Assembly (NCBI GenBank): GCA_949293245.1
Contig: CASFCS010000008.1
Coordinates: 21,962 to 85,961 of the forward strand
Direction of reading: 5' to 3'
Origin: an uncultured bacterium
Lineage (GTDB): Bacteria; Bacillota; Clostridia; Oscillospirales; Oscillospiraceae
Length of the DNA: 64,000 bases
Part shown: piece by piece, positions 1-7,679 of the stretch
Layout of the letters: every line of letters begins with the position of its first letter
Position numbering within the stretch: the first letter of the stretch is position 1
Notes under the pieces: generated by a model
The model's input: the letters and a program-made list of their open reading frames with translations, nothing else
Databases searched by the model: none
What the model was told of the DNA's origin: nothing
Made by a program: the position numbers and the translations under genes

Positions 1-1
1 C

Positions 2-316
2 CTTGTAAGCAGCGGCGACGGGCTGCACCGCATCCCGGCCAGAGAGGTGCTCTATCTGGAGAAGGACAAAAACTACCTGGTCTGGCACACCAGGCAGGGG
101 GAGTTCCACCAGCGGGGCACCATGCAGGAGGCCCGCAGACAGCTGGAGGGTGTGCCCTTCTCCGAGTGCATTTCGGGCTGTCTGGTGAATCTGGAGTATG
201 TGGAGCGGATCGGCCGGGAGACCGTGTTGATAGGGGGAAATGAGCTCCCCATATCCCGGCGCATGAAGAAGGCGTTTTTGCAGGACTACATGGATTTCCT
301 GGGGGGTGGAAACTGA
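2..316 (+). CDS. LytTR-family response regulator, C-terminal part (partial)
   Basis: This gene is cut by the left window edge; the open frame runs from base 2. The visible 104 residues are a LytTR DNA-binding domain: a DGLHRIPAREVLYLEKDKNY stretch, then a basic segment and the ISRRMKKAFLQDY end typical of AgrA/LytR regulators. The receiver domain must lie upstream. The stop overlaps the start of the next gene, a GHKL sensor kinase, by one base, so the two form a translationally coupled AgrA/AgrC-like pair. LytTR regulators usually bind pairs of 9-bp direct repeats. No autoinducer peptide gene is visible here, so the signal is unknown. Confidence 0.85.
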   Translation, partial: LVSSGDGLHRIPAREVLYLEKDKNYLVWHTRQGEFHQRGTMQEARRQLEGVPFSECISGCLVNLEYVERIGRETVLIGGNELPISRRMKKAFLQDYMDFLGGGN

Positions 317-1647
317 TGGAGGACATGCAGTACATCAGTCTGCTCCGCTTTTCCATGCAGCTGATGATCTGCGAGGCGGTTTTTCTGGTGGGCCGCGCCC
401 GGCGCCCCCACTTTCCCCTCCGGCTGGCGGGGGCCCTGCTGGGCTATCTGGCCGCGGCCAGCGGGTGGTACCTGCTGCTCAGGCAGGTGCCCGGGCGGTG
501 TACGCCGGTGTACATCGCCTTCTGGTTCGGCCTGTTCCTCCTGACCCTGGGTGGGATGCTGTTTTGCTTTGATCTGCTGCCCATTGAGCTGCTCTTTGTG
601 GGCACCAGCGGATACGCCACCGAGCACCTGGCCTTTGCCTTGGGGCGGATCGCGCAATATTCCACCGGATGGGTGGAGGAGGTCATCGGGGCGGCGTGGG
701 AGTTTGTGCTGTTCAGGCTGCTGATCTATGTGCTGACGGCGGCGGTGGTCTACGCCCTGGTGATCCGCCCCAATTCCACCCGGGGCGCCTTCCGGCCCAG
801 GGATGTGGGGCTCATGTCCATGGCACTGGTGGTTCTGCTGTCTGCCATCGTGCTCAGCTCCTTCTATGCCACCGGAGCGGAGAGCCGCCTGTCCATGCTG
901 GGGGGCGTGATCTGCCCGGCCTACGGGACCCTCTGCTGCGTGCTGGTGCTCACCCTGGAGTACTATATCCTCCGGGAAAACAGCTTTAAAAAGGAACGGG
1001 AGGTCATGGAGCAGATGCTGCAGATGGCCAATTCCCAGCAGAAGAGCTCCCGGGAGGCCATCGACATCATCAACATGAAGTGCCACGACATGAAGCACCA
1101 GCTGCGGGCCATGGCCAGCCTGCCGGACGGGGCCTCCCGGGCGGAGTATGTGGCGGAGCTGCAGCAGGCCCTGACCATTTACGACGCCACTTACCACACC
1201 GGCTGCGAGGCCCTGGACTACATCCTCAGTGAAAAGACCCTGCTGGCCGGGCAGCACCGGGTGCAGCTGAGCTGCATGGCCCAGGGGGAGTGCCTCAATT
1301 TCATGCGGGCCCCGGATATTTACGCCCTCATGGGCAACGCCCTGGACAATGCTCTGGAGTGTGTGCTGCAGGAGACAGAGGAAGAGCGGATCATCAGCCT
1401 GCAGATCCGGCGGCGGGGCCAGATGGTGTCCATCCATCTGGAGAACCGGTGCAGCCGCCCCCCGGAATTTCAGGAGGGGCTGCCCGTCACCCACAAGGCG
1501 GACAAAAACGCCCACGGCTTCGGCGTGCGCTCCATCCGCTACATCGTGCACAAGTACGGCGGCGAGCTGCGAATGGGGGCCGAGGGGGGCATGTTTACCC
1601 TGGACATCCTGCTGCCCGGAGAGGAAGAGGGCGGCGGCGCTGTATAG
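316..1647 (+). CDS. GHKL-domain sensor histidine kinase (AgrC/VirS type)
   Basis: This 443-residue protein has an N-terminal half of about six hydrophobic segments (residues about 8-215), a short linker helix, and a cytoplasmic kinase half. The H-box reads CHDMKHQL (His257 is the likely phosphoacceptor), the N-box NALDNALE lies near residue 341, and a G-box HGFGVRSI near 400. This is the GHKL ATPase arrangement of AgrC-like quorum or peptide sensors, which lack the classical HisKA domain. It starts within the stop codon of the LytTR regulator, so the two are cotranslated. A perfect 18-bp terminator stem follows eight bases after the stop. The ligand cannot be inferred. Confidence 0.88.
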   Translation: MEDMQYISLLRFSMQLMICEAVFLVGRARRPHFPLRLAGALLGYLAAASGWYLLLRQVPGRCTPVYIAFWFGLFLLTLGGMLFCFDLLPIELLFVGTSGYATEHLAFALGRIAQYSTGWVEEVIGAAWEFVLFRLLIYVLTAAVVYALVIRPNSTRGAFRPRDVGLMSMALVVLLSAIVLSSFYATGAESRLSMLGGVICPAYGTLCCVLVLTLEYYILRENSFKKEREVMEQMLQMANSQQKSSREAIDIINMKCHDMKHQLRAMASLPDGASRAEYVAELQQALTIYDATYHTGCEALDYILSEKTLLAGQHRVQLSCMAQGECLNFMRAPDIYALMGNALDNALECVLQETEEERIISLQIRRRGQMVSIHLENRCSRPPEFQEGLPVTHKADKNAHGFGVRSIRYIVHKYGGELRMGAEGGMFTLDILLPGEEEGGGAV

Positions 1648-1654
1648 CCAATAC

Positions 1655-1695
1655 GCGCAAAAAAGAGCGGCTGGATAAGCCGCTCTTTTTTGCGC
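1655..1695. terminator. Bidirectional intrinsic terminator
   Basis: This is a perfect 18-bp inverted repeat (1655-1672 and 1678-1695) with a 5-base loop. The core AGAGCGGCT/AGCCGCTCT is flanked by A- and T-runs, so it can terminate in both directions. It ends the two-component operon and insulates the GH3 gene. Confidence 0.85.
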
Positions 1696-1719
1696 TGTGC
1701 CGATTTTACCAGGAAAGCG

Positions 1720-1765
1720 ACCACTTGTACCACATTTCGCCTCCCGGCGGGAAAAGACCTATAAT
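1720..1765 (+). promoter_or_regulatory. Candidate promoter of the GH3 gene with tandem 9-bp repeats
   Basis: A perfect -10 box TATAAT is at 1760-1765, about 65 bases before the GH3 start. No good -35 box sits 17 bases upstream, which suggests an activated promoter. Two adjacent 9-mers, ACCACTTGT (1720-1728) and ACCACATTT (1729-1737), share seven positions and occupy the activator position. LytTR regulators bind direct repeats, so the neighbouring regulator is a possible activator, but usual LytTR spacing is wider. The link is speculative. Confidence 0.4.
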
Positions 1766-1829
1766 AACCCCAGGCAAAGCGGCCGGGGCGGTACCCTCCG
1801 GCCGGGAGAAAAAGAAGGAGGAAAAAGAA

Positions 1830-4796
1830 ATGACTGGTATTCAAGTGGCCTGGGAAGATGTATTCAGCGTCATCAGTCAGATCAGCCCCTGGCTCATCGG
1901 CATCGGGGCAGCCCTGGTGGCAATGATAGTGCTGCTGATCTTCGCAGGGAAGATCAACCGGCAGTATGCCGGGTTCATCCGCGCCCAGAGCGCCATTGCC
2001 GCCGTGCTGGTGGTGGTGCTTCTGGTCAACGGCATTTTGTTTGGCCCCATGTCCAACCTCATCAACTCCGCCCTCTCCGAGATGGGCACCCTCACGGAGG
2101 AGACCATCCAGACCTCCCGGGAGACGGTGGAGGCCGTGATGAATGAGGGCATCGTGCTCCTGGAGAACGACGGCACCCTCCCCCTGGCGGATACGGACAA
2201 CCTGAACGTCTTTGGCTGGGCCTCCACCAACCCGGTCTACGGCGGCACCGGCTCGGGAACAGTGGACGCCTCCACCGCGGTATCCCTCCTCTCCGGCCTG
2301 GAGAACGCCGGCTTCCAGCTCAATACGGAGCTGTCTGAGTTCTACACCGCCTACCGCAGCGACCGGCCCCAGATCACCATCAACAACGGCCAGGACTGGA
2401 CCCTGCCTGAGCCTACCGCCGACAGCTACACAGACGAGATGCTGGACAGCGCCCGAACCTTCTCCGACACGGCCCTCATCGTTCTGGGCCGCCCCGGCGG
2501 GGAGGGGGCCGACCTGCCCAGCGACATGGGGGCCGTGCTGGACGGCACCTACGACCCGGAGCTGGACGTCATCGCCCAGGGCTCCTACTACCAGGGCACC
2601 AAGTACACCAACGCCATGTACCGCAACAACGGCGACTACGCCGACTTTGAGGCGGGGCAGTCCTATCTGGAGCTCAGCCGCACTGAGCGGGACCTGGTGG
2701 ACCTGGTCACCTCCAACTTTGATCATGTGGTCATTGTCTACAACGGCTCCAACCCCCTGGAGCTGGGGTGGACAGAGGAGTATGAGGAGATCTGCGGCGT
2801 GGTGCTCTGCTCCAGCCCCGGCGCCACCGGCTTCAACTCCCTGGGCAGCATCCTGCGGGGCACGGTGAATCCCTCCGGCAAGACGGTGGACACCTGGCTG
2901 CGGGATGTGACCGCCGCCCCCACCGCCTGGAACATCGGCCACTTCGCCTATGACAATGTCCAGACCATCACCGACGCGGCCAAGGCCCACTGGGAGCGGG
3001 CGGACGGCGTGGTCTCCTTTGTCAACTATGTGGAAAACATCTACGTGGGCTACCGCTTCTACGAGACCGCCTATGTGGAGGCCCGGGACAACGGCTTTGA
3101 CTTTGATTACGATGCCGCGGTCATGTATCCCTTCGGCTACGGCCTGAGTTACACCTCCTTCACCCAGGAGCTGGGGGAGCCCACCATTGCCGACGACGGG
3201 ATCACCGTGGATGTCACGGTGACCAACACCGGCTCTGTGGCGGGCAAGGACGTGGTGGAGCTCTACTATACCCCGCCCTACACCGACGGGGGCATTGAGA
3301 AGGCCGCCGTGAACCTGGCTGCCTTCGGCAAGACGGAGGAGCTGGCCCCGGGGGCCTCCCAGACCATCACCCTGGGCTTTGACCTGGAGGACATGGCCTC
3401 CTTCGACACCTACGGCACGGGCCACTATGTGCTGGAGGCGGGGGTCTACACCGTCTCCCTGCGGACCGATGCCCACACCGTAGTGGATTCCTTCGACTTT
3501 ACCGTGGAGTCCACCATTGTCTACGACGAGAACAACCTCCACGACGGCGATCTCACCGTAGCGGACGTGAAGCTGGACTTTGCCGAGGGCGAGGTGCTCT
3601 ACCTCTCCCGGGCCGGGGGATTCGCCAACTACGCTCAGGCTACGGCCGCCCCGGCGGACTACTCCCTGCCCGAGGGCTATGAGGTCACCGGCCACGGCAC
3701 CTATGACGTCTACGCCCACAACAACGACGCCGACGAGATGCCCACCACCGGCGCCCACAACGGCCTGGAACTGGTGGATCTGCGGGGGGTGGACTACGAC
3801 GATCCCCAGTGGGAGCAGCTGCTGGACCAGCTCACGGTGGAGGATATGGTCAACCTCATCGCCTACGGCGGCTACGGCACAGTGGAGGCCGACTCCGTGG
3901 GGAAGGTGGCCACTCTGGACGCCGACGGCCCTGCGGGGGTCAACTCCAGCCTGACGGGCTCCTTCGGTATGGGCTACTGCGGTGAGATCTCCCTGGCCCA
4001 GACCTGGAACACCCAGCTGGCCTATGATTACGCCTACAACATGCTCCAGGAGTTCATCGAGTTCGGGTTCAACGGCTGGTATGCCCCCTCCATGAACATG
4101 CACCGCTCCCTCTTCGGCGGGCGCAACTTCGAGTACTACTCCGAGGACAGCCTCCTCAGCGCCCAGATGGCCGTGGTGGAGTGCCAGGCCGCCTACGACC
4201 ACGACGTCTACCCCTACATCAAGCACTTCGCCTTCAATGAGCAGGAGATCAACCGCAACGGCATGCTGTGCACCTGGCTCACCGAACAGGCCGCCCGGGA
4301 GATCTACCTCAAGCCCTTCGAGGCCTGTGTCAAGGCCAGCGACGGCAATACCCTGGCGGTGATGTCTTCCTACAACTATGTGGGCACCACCTGGGCCGGG
4401 GGCTGCTCTGCCCTGCTCAACGACATCCTCCGGGGCGAGTGGGGCTTCCAGGGGATGGTCCTCACGGACTATTTCGGCAACTACGGCTATATGGACGCGG
4501 ACAAGGCCATCCGGGGGGGCTCCGACGCCATGCTGGGCACCGCCGGCAATGACGCCATCCTCACCGACCAGACCAGCGCCACCTCCCTGCTGGCCATGCG
4601 CAACGCCTGCCACAACATCCTCTACACCGTGGCCAACTCCCGGGCCTATTCGGCGGATGTATACGCCAGCACGGTGGCCATGCCCGGCTGGCAGGTGACT
4701 GCCTTTGTCATCGACGGAGTTCTGGCGGCCGCCCTCATTGCCCTGGAGGTCCTGGCGGTACGGGGCCTGCGGAAGAGAAGCAAGGCTGCCGCCTGA
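1830..4796 (+). CDS. Membrane-anchored glycoside hydrolase family 3 enzyme, swapped domain order
   Basis: This 988-residue beta-glycosidase-like protein starts at ATG 1830 behind AAGGAGG; the open frame upstream is out of register with any gene. Two hydrophobic segments (residues about 20-40 and 54-73) and a C-terminal one (about 951-975, then RKRSK) suggest membrane anchoring. The GH3 C-terminal domain comes first (NEGIVLLENDGTLPL near 105), then a fibronectin-III-like domain (about 465-560), and last the (beta/alpha)8 barrel (about 670-920) with DADGPAG, KHFAFNEQE and VLTDYFGN. Asp880 in the last motif is the likely catalytic nucleophile. Ordinary GH3 enzymes run barrel first; the reversed order is known in some rumen Clostridia and Butyrivibrio beta-glucosidases. 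Substrate is not predictable, though beta-glucosidase is the common activity. Confidence 0.88.
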   Translation: MTGIQVAWEDVFSVISQISPWLIGIGAALVAMIVLLIFAGKINRQYAGFIRAQSAIAAVLVVVLLVNGILFGPMSNLINSALSEMGTLTEETIQTSRETVEAVMNEGIVLLENDGTLPLADTDNLNVFGWASTNPVYGGTGSGTVDASTAVSLLSGLENAGFQLNTELSEFYTAYRSDRPQITINNGQDWTLPEPTADSYTDEMLDSARTFSDTALIVLGRPGGEGADLPSDMGAVLDGTYDPELDVIAQGSYYQGTKYTNAMYRNNGDYADFEAGQSYLELSRTERDLVDLVTSNFDHVVIVYNGSNPLELGWTEEYEEICGVVLCSSPGATGFNSLGSILRGTVNPSGKTVDTWLRDVTAAPTAWNIGHFAYDNVQTITDAAKAHWERADGVVSFVNYVENIYVGYRFYETAYVEARDNGFDFDYDAAVMYPFGYGLSYTSFTQELGEPTIADDGITVDVTVTNTGSVAGKDVVELYYTPPYTDGGIEKAAVNLAAFGKTEELAPGASQTITLGFDLEDMASFDTYGTGHYVLEAGVYTVSLRTDAHTVVDSFDFTVESTIVYDENNLHDGDLTVADVKLDFAEGEVLYLSRAGGFANYAQATAAPADYSLPEGYEVTGHGTYDVYAHNNDADEMPTTGAHNGLELVDLRGVDYDDPQWEQLLDQLTVEDMVNLIAYGGYGTVEADSVGKVATLDADGPAGVNSSLTGSFGMGYCGEISLAQTWNTQLAYDYAYNMLQEFIEFGFNGWYAPSMNMHRSLFGGRNFEYYSEDSLLSAQMAVVECQAAYDHDVYPYIKHFAFNEQEINRNGMLCTWLTEQAAREIYLKPFEACVKASDGNTLAVMSSYNYVGTTWAGGCSALLNDILRGEWGFQGMVLTDYFGNYGYMDADKAIRGGSDAMLGTAGNDAILTDQTSATSLLAMRNACHNILYTVANSRAYSADVYASTVAMPGWQVTAFVIDGVLAAALIALEVLAVRGLRKRSKAAA

Positions 4797-4885
4797 GAAG
4801 ACTTCATTACAAGCGTTCCATTCCTCCTAAAAGACCGCGTCTGCCCGGTGGGACTTTGCCGGCCTGCCGGGCGGCGCGGCCGCCC

Positions 4886-4914
4886 TTGACACGGGGGGGC
4901 TTTTCCGGTACAAT
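4886..4914 (+). promoter_or_regulatory. Sigma-A promoter of the ECF S-component gene
   Basis: A consensus -35 TTGACA (4886-4891) and a -10 TACAAT (4909-4914) are separated by exactly 17 bases. Transcription would begin near 4921, leaving a 5' leader of about 175 bases before the gene. Confidence 0.8.
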
Positions 4915-4919
4915 AAAGC

Positions 4920-5048
4920 GGTCCGGCAGGAAGCCGGCGGCGGCGCCCAGAAGGGCGTCAACCCCATTCCGGCGTTTCAGAGGACCTGCCTGCAACGGTG
5001 TACCACGAAGGTATGCGCTTTCTCCCAGAGAAAGGGCATACCTTTTTT
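4920..5048 (+). promoter_or_regulatory. Structured leader RNA with attenuator-like terminator (riboswitch candidate)
   Basis: The leader folds on paper into nested helices: GGTCC (4920-4924) with GGACC (4982-4986), GCCGG (4933-4937) with CCGGC (4969-4973), and GGCGCCC (4942-4948) with GGGCGTC (4953-4959) around an AGAA loop. GGCAGG (4925-4930) could alternatively pair with CCTGCC (4985-4990), which would break the outer helix. An intrinsic terminator follows: AAGGTATGC (5008-5016) with GCATACCTT (5036-5044), an inner CTTTCTC/GAGAAAG stem, then six T. A terminator between a strong promoter and a vitamin-type transporter gene suggests ligand-controlled attenuation. I could not match it to the TPP, FMN, cobalamin, THF, preQ1, lysine or T-box consensus from memory. 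Confidence 0.55.
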
Positions 5049-5097
5049 GTGTCCGGCGGGGAGGACGCTCTGTCCCCGGGAGAGGAAATGAGGAGAT

Positions 5098-5673
5098 ATG
5101 ATGTCATCTGTAAAAAAGATCTGTGTGTGCGCCCTGTGCGCCGCTTTGTGCTGTGTGCTGCCCCTGGCCTTCCACGCGGTGGGACTGGGGACCGCCCTCT
5201 CCCCCATGCACCTGCCGGTGCTGCTGTGCGGCCTGGTGTGCGGCTGGCCCTACGGGGCCCTGTGCGGCCTGGTGGGGCCGGTGCTCTCCAGCGTGGTCTC
5301 CGGTATGCCCGGCGCCCCCCAGCTGCTGACCATGGTGCCCGAGCTGATGGTGTACGGCCTGGCCGCCGGGGCGCTGATGGCCCGGGTGCGCACCGGGCGG
5401 CACCTGGCCGACCTCTCCCTGTCTCTGGTGCCCGCCATGGTGCTGGGCCGTGTGGCGGGGGGCTGTGTCCAGGCCCTGGTGTACCTCTCCCGGGCGGAGG
5501 GGTACTCCCTGGCCCTGTGGGCGGGGAGCTATGTGGTGGGCACCCTGCCCGGGGCGGTGGTCCAGCTCATCGTGCTGCCCGCCCTGGTGCTGGTGCTCAC
5601 CCGGGCCAGGCTGCTGCCCGCCCGGTACCCCGGCCAGGATACCCCCGCCGCCCTGCGGGAGAAGCAGGCGTAA
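5098..5673 (+). CDS. ECF transporter S component (substrate-binding membrane subunit)
   Basis: This 191-residue, very hydrophobic protein has about five to six membrane segments and the SPMHLPVLLCGLVCGWPYG motif typical of the ECF-S family. S components bind one micronutrient and share an energising module of two ATPases and EcfT; such a module lies at 12083-14683. The family resembles the group often called PanT-like (pantothenate), but the substrate is a guess. The gene stands behind a strong promoter and a leader with a terminator hairpin, so its expression is probably attenuated by ligand. Two adjacent ATG codons (5098, 5101) are possible starts. Confidence 0.8.
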   Translation: MMSSVKKICVCALCAALCCVLPLAFHAVGLGTALSPMHLPVLLCGLVCGWPYGALCGLVGPVLSSVVSGMPGAPQLLTMVPELMVYGLAAGALMARVRTGRHLADLSLSLVPAMVLGRVAGGCVQALVYLSRAEGYSLALWAGSYVVGTLPGAVVQLIVLPALVLVLTRARLLPARYPGQDTPAALREKQA

Positions 5674-5686
5674 CAAAACATGCATT

Positions 5687-5715
5687 GAGGCACATCCCGC
5701 TTGGGGATGTGCCTC
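5687..5715 (+). repeat. Hairpin between the ECF S-component and kinase-like genes
   Basis: A near-perfect inverted repeat, GAGGCACATCCC followed after a short loop by GGGATGTGCCTC, sits just after the S-component stop. It has no long T-run, so it may be a weak terminator or an RNA-stabilising hairpin. The AAGGAGGGAGGG ribosome site of the next gene follows. Confidence 0.5.
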
Positions 5716-5744
5716 AAACTCTCAGAAAGAAGGAGGGAGGGACC

Positions 5745-6863
5745 ATGGACCAGCGGGAGACCCGGGCGCTCATCCGGGTCCTGAGCCGCCACACCGCCCG
5801 CTACCCGGAGATGGAGCCGGCGGACGGGGTGAAGCTGCTCTATCAGAGCGAATTCGGGGGCGGCCACCTGGTGAAGGCGGGCGGAGCCTGCCTGGAGCGG
5901 CTGCGGGCGGAGTGGGCCGCCGTGCCCCGGACGCCCCAAAGCCCCTGGTGGGAGGATCTGGGAAACGGTATGGTGCGGGTGATGCTGGGTGCGGTGACCG
6001 AGGAGACCTATCCCCTGGCGCTGCTGGCGGCGGACTTTGCCCGGGGCGGGGCCTTCCCCACCGGCAGCCGGGAGAGATTTGAGGAGAAGCTGGGGGTGCT
6101 GCGGCGGCTGAGCGGGGCGGGGAAGCTGCCCTTTTCCCTCCAGGCCCTGGAGACCTGGCTGGCGGAGTACCGCCGGGCGGGATATCCGGCGGTGTCCCAC
6201 AGTGAGGGGTACCGCCAGGCATACCGCCCGGCTTACCGGGTGCTCCCCCGGCGTGTGTCCCTCCCCCTGCTGGTGGAGGAGATTCAAGACCTGGCCCGCC
6301 GGCAGGAACGGGTGCTGGTGGCCCTGGACGGCCGGTGCGCCGCAGGGAAGAGCACCCTGGGGGCCTGGCTGTTGGCCCGGTACGGCTATACCCTGGTCCA
6401 CCTGGACCACTTCTTTCTCCGGCCTCACCAGCGCACTGCCGCCCGGTACGCCCAGCCCGGGGGCAACGTGGACCACGAGCGCTTTCTGGACCAGGTCCTC
6501 CGCCCCCTGTGGGAGGGGAGACGGGCGGTGTACCGCCCCTTTGACTGCGCCGCCCAGGCCCTGGGGGAGCCTGTGGCGGTGGAGGCCGGGAACGTGGTGG
6601 TGGTGGAGGGCTCCTACTCCTGCCACCCCGCCCTGTGGCCCTGGTACCACCTGCACGTGTGCCTCACGCTGCCCCCCCAGATCCAGCGGCAGCGCCTGCT
6701 GGAGCGGGAGGGGCCGGCAGGGGCGGAGGTCTTTGCGGAGAAGTGGATCCCCCTGGAGGAGAAGTACCTGGCGGCCTTTCACATCCCCCGGCGGTGTGAG
6801 TACCACCTGGAGCTGACGGGGGAGCCCTGGCCCGGGGGGATCACACCGGGCGGTGAAGGGTGA
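5745..6863 (+). CDS. Uridine-kinase-like P-loop protein with an unassigned N-terminal domain
   Basis: The protein has 372 residues, starting at ATG 5745 behind AAGGAGGGAGGG. Residues from about 190 on form a nucleoside-kinase-like P-loop domain: VALDGRCAAGKST (Walker A), LVHLDHFFL (the Asp-rich acid motif of uridine/phosphoribulokinases), and VVVVEGSYSCHP. The first 185 residues (with KLLYQSEFGGGHLVKAG) form a separate domain I cannot assign. The real substrate may be a nucleoside, pantothenate or another small alcohol. It follows the ECF S component by 71 bases and may be cotranscribed, which would fit salvage of an imported vitamin or nucleoside. Its end overlaps the convergent Crp/Fnr gene by 23 bases. 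Confidence 0.7.
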   Translation: MDQRETRALIRVLSRHTARYPEMEPADGVKLLYQSEFGGGHLVKAGGACLERLRAEWAAVPRTPQSPWWEDLGNGMVRVMLGAVTEETYPLALLAADFARGGAFPTGSRERFEEKLGVLRRLSGAGKLPFSLQALETWLAEYRRAGYPAVSHSEGYRQAYRPAYRVLPRRVSLPLLVEEIQDLARRQERVLVALDGRCAAGKSTLGAWLLARYGYTLVHLDHFFLRPHQRTAARYAQPGGNVDHERFLDQVLRPLWEGRRAVYRPFDCAAQALGEPVAVEAGNVVVVEGSYSCHPALWPWYHLHVCLTLPPQIQRQRLLEREGPAGAEVFAEKWIPLEEKYLAAFHIPRRCEYHLELTGEPWPGGITPGGEG

Positions 6864-7494
6864 AGGAATTCTTCCGGCAGGTGAGGATCCCCTCCTGCCG
6901 CAGCTTGGACAGGGTGGCGGACAGGGCGCTGCGGTCCACCCCCAGGTAGTCCGCCAGCTGCTGCCGGTCGAAGGGGATGGTGAAGGAGGGGGAGCCCCCC
7001 AGGGCGGCCTGCTCCGACAGGTAGGAGAGAACCCGCCCCCGGATGGACTTGGGGGTGGTGTGGAGGATGCGCCGGGAGAGGGAGAGATTCTTCCGGGCGG
7101 AGATCTGAAGCAGGTTCTCAATGAGGCGGCTGTGGTGGGTGCAGCTGGCCGGGCAGGTATGGAGCAGCTTGGCCACCTGGAGGAAGAGGATTTGGGCGTC
7201 CTCCGCGGCGGTCACGTCCACCAGCAGGGGCTCGTTGGGGATGGCGGCGTAGGTCTCTCCGAAGATCTCCCCGGCGGCGGCGCGGCCCAGGATGCTCCTA
7301 GCGCCCCAGATGTCGGTGCTCTCAATGGTCACCGACCCGGAGAGCACCACCCCCAGGGCGTCCACGGTCTGCCCCACATGGAAGATGGTATCCCCCCGGG
7401 GGTAGGACCGGGTGTAGGCCCCCAGGCAGCGCAGCATGGCCTGGGCCTCCTGGGGCTGGGTGCCCGCGAACAGGGGCGTCTGGGTGAGTTCCAT
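6841..7494 (-). CDS. Crp/Fnr-family transcriptional regulator
   Basis: This 217-residue protein has an N-terminal cyclic-nucleotide-binding-like beta-barrel (residues about 10-125) and a C-terminal winged helix with DRQQLADYLGVDRSALSATL as recognition segment. I chose ATG 7494, which follows GGGAGGAAA; a longer frame to 7530 lacks a ribosome site. It is divergent from an iron-sulfur protein gene at 7680. In anaerobic Clostridia this pairing of an Fnr-like regulator and a ferredoxin-type gene often belongs to nitric-oxide or redox-stress response, but no hcp gene is seen here. No N-terminal cysteine cluster is visible, so it is not a classical oxygen-sensing FNR. Confidence 0.85.
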   Translation of the reverse strand: MELTQTPLFAGTQPQEAQAMLRCLGAYTRSYPRGDTIFHVGQTVDALGVVLSGSVTIESTDIWGARSILGRAAAGEIFGETYAAIPNEPLLVDVTAAEDAQILFLQVAKLLHTCPASCTHHSRLIENLLQISARKNLSLSRRILHTTPKSIRGRVLSYLSEQAALGGSPSFTIPFDRQQLADYLGVDRSALSATLSKLRQEGILTCRKNSFTLHRPV

Positions 7495-7508
7495 AGAATT
7501 TCCTCCCA

Positions 7509-7526
7509 ATGTTGTCACAACAACAT
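7509..7526. promoter_or_regulatory. Palindrome between divergent Fnr-type and ferredoxin genes
   Basis: ATGTTG and CAACAT flank six bases (TCACAA), giving an 18-bp inverted repeat with an inner TTGT/ACAA symmetry. It lies 15 bases before the regulator's start codon, a typical place for autoregulation. It also lies about 70 bases upstream of a TATAAT box (7597-7602) facing the ferredoxin gene. Binding by the adjacent Crp/Fnr protein is inferred. Confidence 0.45.
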
Positions 7527-7679
7527 ACAAAACAGGGCCGCTGCCCTATACTCGTGTACACCGGGAGGGCCGCGGGCCCCGGGCCGGTACTGTCATTATA
7601 ATATACCCCGGGGCGGGGCGCAAAAGGAAATGGGCCCGCCGCCGGAGAGAACAGAAGAACATTGGGGAGGAACACAGCT

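Noticed and set aside
286..1551. Long minus-strand frame of 421 codons opposite the sensor kinase
   Set aside because: Low-complexity His/Gly/Gln-rich shadow of a clear kinase; no ribosome site or family motif.
4996..5007. T-box motif in the ECF leader (resembles the ACC part of AGGGTGGTACCGCG)
   Set aside because: The central TGG needed to bind the tRNA end is absent and no specifier stem is seen.
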